Positions 52,838 through 55,854 of a DNA stretch of 55,854 bases are shown here, piece by piece. The translations under genes were made by a program, and so were the position numbers. The stretch lies in NCBI GenBank assembly GCA_019243635.1, contig JAFAUB010000148.1, positions 1 to 55,854 on the forward strand. Direction: 5' to 3'. The notes under the pieces are model-generated. The model did not search any database. It was not told the origin of the DNA and worked only from the letters and a program-made list of their open reading frames with translations. Origin of the DNA: Pseudonocardiales bacterium. GTDB lineage: Bacteria; Actinomycetota; Actinomycetes; Mycobacteriales; Pseudonocardiaceae. How positions within the stretch are numbered: position 1 is the stretch's first letter; every line of letters begins with the position of its first letter.

Positions 52838-54727
52838 GTGCGGTGGTTGAGGAAAGCTCGGGTGGCGGCGGTCGTGGTGACCTTGCTGAGTGCCGTCACA
52901 GGTGCCGCAGCCTGCTCATCACCGTCGGCTGCCGGCCCGTGCGCGGTGACGAGAACGACCGACGTGGCGGTGCCGATGCGCGACGGCATCACCCTGCGCG
53001 CCGACGTGTACCGGCCGGCCACCACCCAGGCCGTGCCGGTGATTTTGATGCGCACGCAGTACGGCAAGACGTCCGCCCAGGTCGGGCCCTCGCGTTACCA
53101 GCGTCCGGACTGGTTCGCCTCACACTGTTACTTGGTGGTCATCCAGGACATCCGGGGCCAGTTCGCCTCCGGAGGAACGTTCTCGGAGTTCACCAACGAC
53201 CGCGACGACGGCTATGACAGCGTCGAGTGGGCCGCGAGACTGCCTGGGTCATCCGGCAAGGTCGGCATGTACGGCTCGTCCTACGTCGGCGCGACTCAGT
53301 GGTTAGCCGTCGAGACCGCTCCGCCGCATCTGGCCACGATCGTGCCGGCCAACACCGGTTCGGACTACTACGACGGCTGGACCTACGAGAACGGCGCGTT
53401 CCGGCTGAACTTCATCGAGCCGTGGGTGATGGACACCATCGCCTTGTCCGCAGCCGACAATCGCGGTGACACCAAGGTCGCCCAACAGCTCACGCAGGAC
53501 TACAAGAACATCGCCGGCTGGCTGCGGTACACCCCGTATCGCGGCTTCCCACCGTTTCACCCAGGTGACCCTACGGTCGCGCCGTATTTCTATGACTGGA
53601 TCGCCCACCGCACCGACGGCCCGTACTGGCAGCGGTGGGAGCCACAACGGAACTACTCCAGGGTCACGATTCCGGTGTTGGACGTCGAGGGCTGGTACGA
53701 CGCGTTCCTCGCCGGTGGTGTGCACAACTTCACCGGCATGGTCAGCTCCGGCGGGTCTGCCTCGGCCCGCACCGACCAGCGGATCGTGATCGGCCCCTGG
53801 GACCACATCGGCTGGGGCCGGTCAGACAGTATCGTGGCACCGATGCTCAAGGGGATCGGGCCGGTCGGCAACTCCCCCGTCAACGAGCTGATGCTGGCGT
53901 GGTGGGATCATTTTCTCAAAGGTGTCGACAACGGCGTGAGTAACGGCCCGACGGTCAACTACTTCGAGATGGGCGCGAACGTCTGGAAAACCGCAGCGGC
54001 CTGGCCGCTGCCCGGTACGCGTTGGACGAACTACTATCTGTCCAGCGGCGGGCATGCCTCGTCGGTGCTGGGTGACGGCCAGTTGGTCACCAGAGCGCCG
54101 ACCAGTGGGCAGCGGCCCGACACCTACGACTACGACCCCCGAAACCCCGTGCCCAGCGTGGGCGGTCACTCCTGCTGCGCGGCGCCGGGCGGCTCGCAGG
54201 GGCCCTATGACCAGCGCTCCGTCGAGCGGCGAGCTGACGTGCTGGTGTACTCCAGCGCGCCGCTGGCCACCGACACCGAGGTAACCGGGCCGATCAGCGT
54301 GACGCTCTACGCCAGCTCCTCGGCGCCCGACACCGACTGGACCGCCAAGCTGGTCGACGTGCACCCGGACGGCACCGCCGTCAACCTCAACAACGGGATC
54401 CAGCGGGCCGGCTTCCGGGAGTCGAGCAGCGCGCCGACGCCGATCGAGCCGGGCAGGGTCTACCAGTACACGATCACCGTGTGGCCGACGAGCGACCTGT
54501 TCCGTGCCGGCCACCGGATCCGCCTGGAGATCTCCTCCGGCGACTTCCCGCAGTTCGACCCGAATCCCGACACCGGGTCATGGCTGGGGGAGAGTACGGC
54601 GACGCAGGTGGCCCACCAGACCGTGCTGCACGACGCCCAGCACCCCTCGACGCTGGTCCTACCGGTCATCCCGGCCTCGGCATCGGGCAAGGCCGGCACC
54701 ACGTTCCCGATCACGGCCCGCCAGTAG
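52838..54727 (+). CDS. CocE/NonD (X-Pro dipeptidyl-peptidase-like) exported hydrolase
   Basis: 629 aa from GTG 52838, which follows GGTGGGGGG; GTG 52826 is an alternative. A signal peptide with possible lipobox TGAAAC (Cys26) precedes VAVPMRDGITLRADVYRP. The catalytic motifs are VIQDIRGQFASGGTF, KVGMYGSSYVGATQWLA (Ser148), VEGWYDAF and IGPWDH (Asp and His region). The C-terminal jelly-roll begins near VLVYSSAPLATDTEVTGPIS and ends FRAGHRIRLEISSGDFPQFD, as in the S15/CocE family. It hydrolyses esters or acyl-peptide bonds outside the membrane; the substrate is unknown. It is divergent from the lipid operon and may act on its product, though nothing proves this. Confidence 0.92.
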   Translation: MRWLRKARVAAVVVTLLSAVTGAAACSSPSAAGPCAVTRTTDVAVPMRDGITLRADVYRPATTQAVPVILMRTQYGKTSAQVGPSRYQRPDWFASHCYLVVIQDIRGQFASGGTFSEFTNDRDDGYDSVEWAARLPGSSGKVGMYGSSYVGATQWLAVETAPPHLATIVPANTGSDYYDGWTYENGAFRLNFIEPWVMDTIALSAADNRGDTKVAQQLTQDYKNIAGWLRYTPYRGFPPFHPGDPTVAPYFYDWIAHRTDGPYWQRWEPQRNYSRVTIPVLDVEGWYDAFLAGGVHNFTGMVSSGGSASARTDQRIVIGPWDHIGWGRSDSIVAPMLKGIGPVGNSPVNELMLAWWDHFLKGVDNGVSNGPTVNYFEMGANVWKTAAAWPLPGTRWTNYYLSSGGHASSVLGDGQLVTRAPTSGQRPDTYDYDPRNPVPSVGGHSCCAAPGGSQGPYDQRSVERRADVLVYSSAPLATDTEVTGPISVTLYASSSAPDTDWTAKLVDVHPDGTAVNLNNGIQRAGFRESSSAPTPIEPGRVYQYTITVWPTSDLFRAGHRIRLEISSGDFPQFDPNPDTGSWLGESTATQVAHQTVLHDAQHPSTLVLPVIPASASGKAGTTFPITARQ

Positions 54728-54943
54728 CGGGACCTGAGACCGACCACCCACCCCCTTCTTCGGGTCGACGACGGTGGCGGGAACGTCACCGGTGAGCCTG
54801 GTGACCCGCCCGAGCAGCAGCGACTCGGCCTCGAGGGTCTCCTGAAGCTTGTAGGCGTACAGCTCGGGGACCCCGTGCGGGATGGTCCAACCGGAGTGCG
54901 GGTGACTCGGCTCGCCGCCGGGTGCCTCGACCACCCGATAACG
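54725..54943 (-). pseudogene. DHFR-family (RibD C-terminal-like) remnant with internal deletion
   Basis: The minus-strand translation includes VVEAPGGEPSHPHSGWTIPH and LYAYKLQETLEAESLLLGRV, the N-terminal part of 'dihydrofolate reductase family' proteins. It jumps directly to LTGDVPATVVDPKKGVGG, which belongs to a later part of the same fold. About 60-70 residues between these are missing, as are the initiating strand and the C-terminus. It is a dead remnant between the CocE-type gene and the AraC-type gene. Confidence 0.75.
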
Positions 54944-55113
54944 GACAGCTCTCGAGTTCCGGCTGGTCACTGCGCTACGGGACCGGTAGTGGGGCGTGTT
55001 CAACAGGGGCGAGTAGCTCCGTTGGAACGTGTGTTGCGGTTGCGTGGTTCCGGGCCGGCGCTCATGCGTCAGCGCTCGACCGCTGGTCCTTGCGATGTGG
55101 CACGATCTCGCAG

Positions 55114-55563
55114 GTGACCAGCAGACCGGCCGCAGCCCAGCACCTGCGCGACCTCGCGCGGCTGCGCCGCGTCCGCGACCGGATCGACCGGGAGTACGCG
55201 CAGCCGCTGGACGTCGAGGCGCTCGCCCGCGGCGTGAACATGTCGGCCGGGCACCTCAGCCGCGAGTTCCGGCTCGCCTACGGCGAGTCGCCGTACGGCT
55301 ACCTCATGACGCGGCGCATCGAGCGCGCGATGGCGCTGCTGCGTCGTGGCGACCTCAGCGTCACCGAGGTCTGTTTCGCGGTCGGCTGCGCGTCGCTGGG
55401 CACCTTCAGCACTCGCTTCACCGAGTTGGTCGGTGTGGCGCCCAGCACCTACCGGCGCCAGGCGGCGCGCACGACGGCGGGAATGCCGTCGTGCGTGGCG
55501 AAACAGGTGACCAGACCGATCAGGAATCGAGAAGCGCGGGTCACGGAGCCGCTCCTAGCCTGA
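55114..55563 (+). CDS. AraC-family transcriptional regulator
   Basis: 149 aa from GTG 55114 (VTSRPAAAQHLRDLARLRRV); the frame is open far upstream but without meaningful sequence. The DNA-binding double helix-turn-helix is complete: LDVEALARGVNMSAGHLSRE, FRLAYGESPYGYLMTRRIER, LSVTEVCFAVGCASLGTFST and RFTELVGVAPSTYRR. There is no separate ligand-binding domain, a common short form. The next gene, 5 bp on, encodes a VOC protein, a frequent pairing in actinobacteria in which the regulator probably controls the dioxygenase- or resistance-like partner. Confidence 0.93.
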   Translation: MTSRPAAAQHLRDLARLRRVRDRIDREYAQPLDVEALARGVNMSAGHLSREFRLAYGESPYGYLMTRRIERAMALLRRGDLSVTEVCFAVGCASLGTFSTRFTELVGVAPSTYRRQAARTTAGMPSCVAKQVTRPIRNREARVTEPLLA

Positions 55564-55568
55564 CCGCC

Positions 55569-55854
55569 ATGGACATCACCATTCACGCGAGCTTCCTCCC
55601 GCACAACGACCCGGACGCCTCCCTGGCCTTCTATCGCGACACCCTCGGCTTCGAGGTCCGCAACGACGTCGGATACGGCGGGATGCGCTGGATCACGGTC
55701 GGCCCCACCGACCAGCCCGGCACGTCCATCGTCCTGCATCCGCCGGCCGCCGACCCCGGCATCACCGACGACGAGCGCCGCACCATCGTCGAGATGATGG
55801 CCAAGGGCACCTACGCCATTATCCTCCTGGCCACCAAGGACCTCGACGGCACCT
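55569..55854 (+). CDS. VOC (glyoxalase/dioxygenase-fold) protein, cut by window end
   Basis: The first 95 residues are visible. MDITIHASFLPHNDPDASLA, then FYRDTLGFEVRNDVGYGGMR and SIVLHPPAADPGITDDER, are the beta-alpha-beta-beta-beta module of the vicinal oxygen chelate superfamily, with His and Glu positions that may bind metal. Members include glyoxalase I, ring-cleaving dioxygenases and antibiotic-binding proteins; the precise role cannot be told. It follows the AraC-type regulator by 5 bp and is surely cotranscribed. Confidence 0.92.
   Translation, partial: MDITIHASFLPHNDPDASLAFYRDTLGFEVRNDVGYGGMRWITVGPTDQPGTSIVLHPPAADPGITDDERRTIVEMMAKGTYAIILLATKDLDGT

Overview
The window is high-GC DNA with the codon use of an actinomycete. 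A proteasomal ATPase (ARC/Mpa), the mycothiol ligase MshC, a DUF5703 protein and the MSMEG_4193/DUF3090/SCO1664 trio point to a mycothiol- and proteasome-bearing member of the class Actinomycetia. Pseudonocardiales is my best guess, by inference only. From memory, the gene order from the M20 peptidase to the ARC ATPase resembles the Mycobacterium tuberculosis stretch Rv2141c-Rv2115c, so this part is probably ancestral chromosome.

Layout. (1) 1-8.6 kb is an accessory, decayed region. It holds an IS30-type transposase tail, a solitary WD40-TPR-CHAT protease-like protein, a broken gap fragment, a complete IS with 19-bp inverted repeats, an AT-rich patch with a 15-bp inverted repeat, and a tyrosine recombinase plus an AbrB-type regulator beside tRNA-Leu(GAG). 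This looks like the tRNA end of an integrated element. (2) 8.8-15.9 kb is conserved core: M20 peptidase, cold-shock protein, DUF5703 protein, beta-propeller lipoprotein, GT2 glycosyltransferase, aldo/keto reductase and the MSMEG_4193/DUF3090/SCO1664 trio. (3) 15.9-18.9 kb is a minus-strand insertion of two genes: a 117-aa peptide with a conserved-looking leader and a Gly-rich core, and an 826-aa fusion of a PqqD-like domain, an M50-type membrane metalloprotease, a collagen-like NG repeat and a GIN/DUF2807 beta-helix. This is a candidate undescribed peptide maturation or export system. (4) 19.4-34.4 kb is core again: AAA ATPase and vWA pair, mshC, NPP-type phosphodiesterase, a YefM/RelE-type toxin-antitoxin module, a frameshifted 5-formyl-THF cyclo-ligase, PAC2, metH, hisE, a RecB-like nuclease and the ARC ATPase. 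After ARC the expected dop-pup-prcBA genes are absent, and a truncated berberine-bridge-type oxidoreductase lies there instead. (5) 34.9-36.7 kb holds three genes of unknown function.

(6) 36.9-52.2 kb is the most striking block, a seven-gene minus-strand operon in which almost every stop overlaps the next start. It encodes two very large multifunctional synthases: PKS1 (NMO-NMO-KS-AT-ACP-KR) and PKS2 (KS-AT-DH-PPTase). These are followed by a discrete ACP, an alpha/beta hydrolase, a GT1 glycosyltransferase, a zinc-ribbon SAM methyltransferase and a secreted SGNH hydrolase. The domain set and the ACP sequence resemble polyunsaturated-fatty-acid (Pfa-type) secondary lipid synthases. The likely output is a reduced or partly unsaturated lipid chain that is released, glycosylated and perhaps methylated. 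(7) 52.2-55.9 kb has a repeat-rich intergenic region, a CocE/NonD-type secreted hydrolase, a deletion-bearing DHFR-family remnant, an AraC regulator and a VOC protein cut by the window end.
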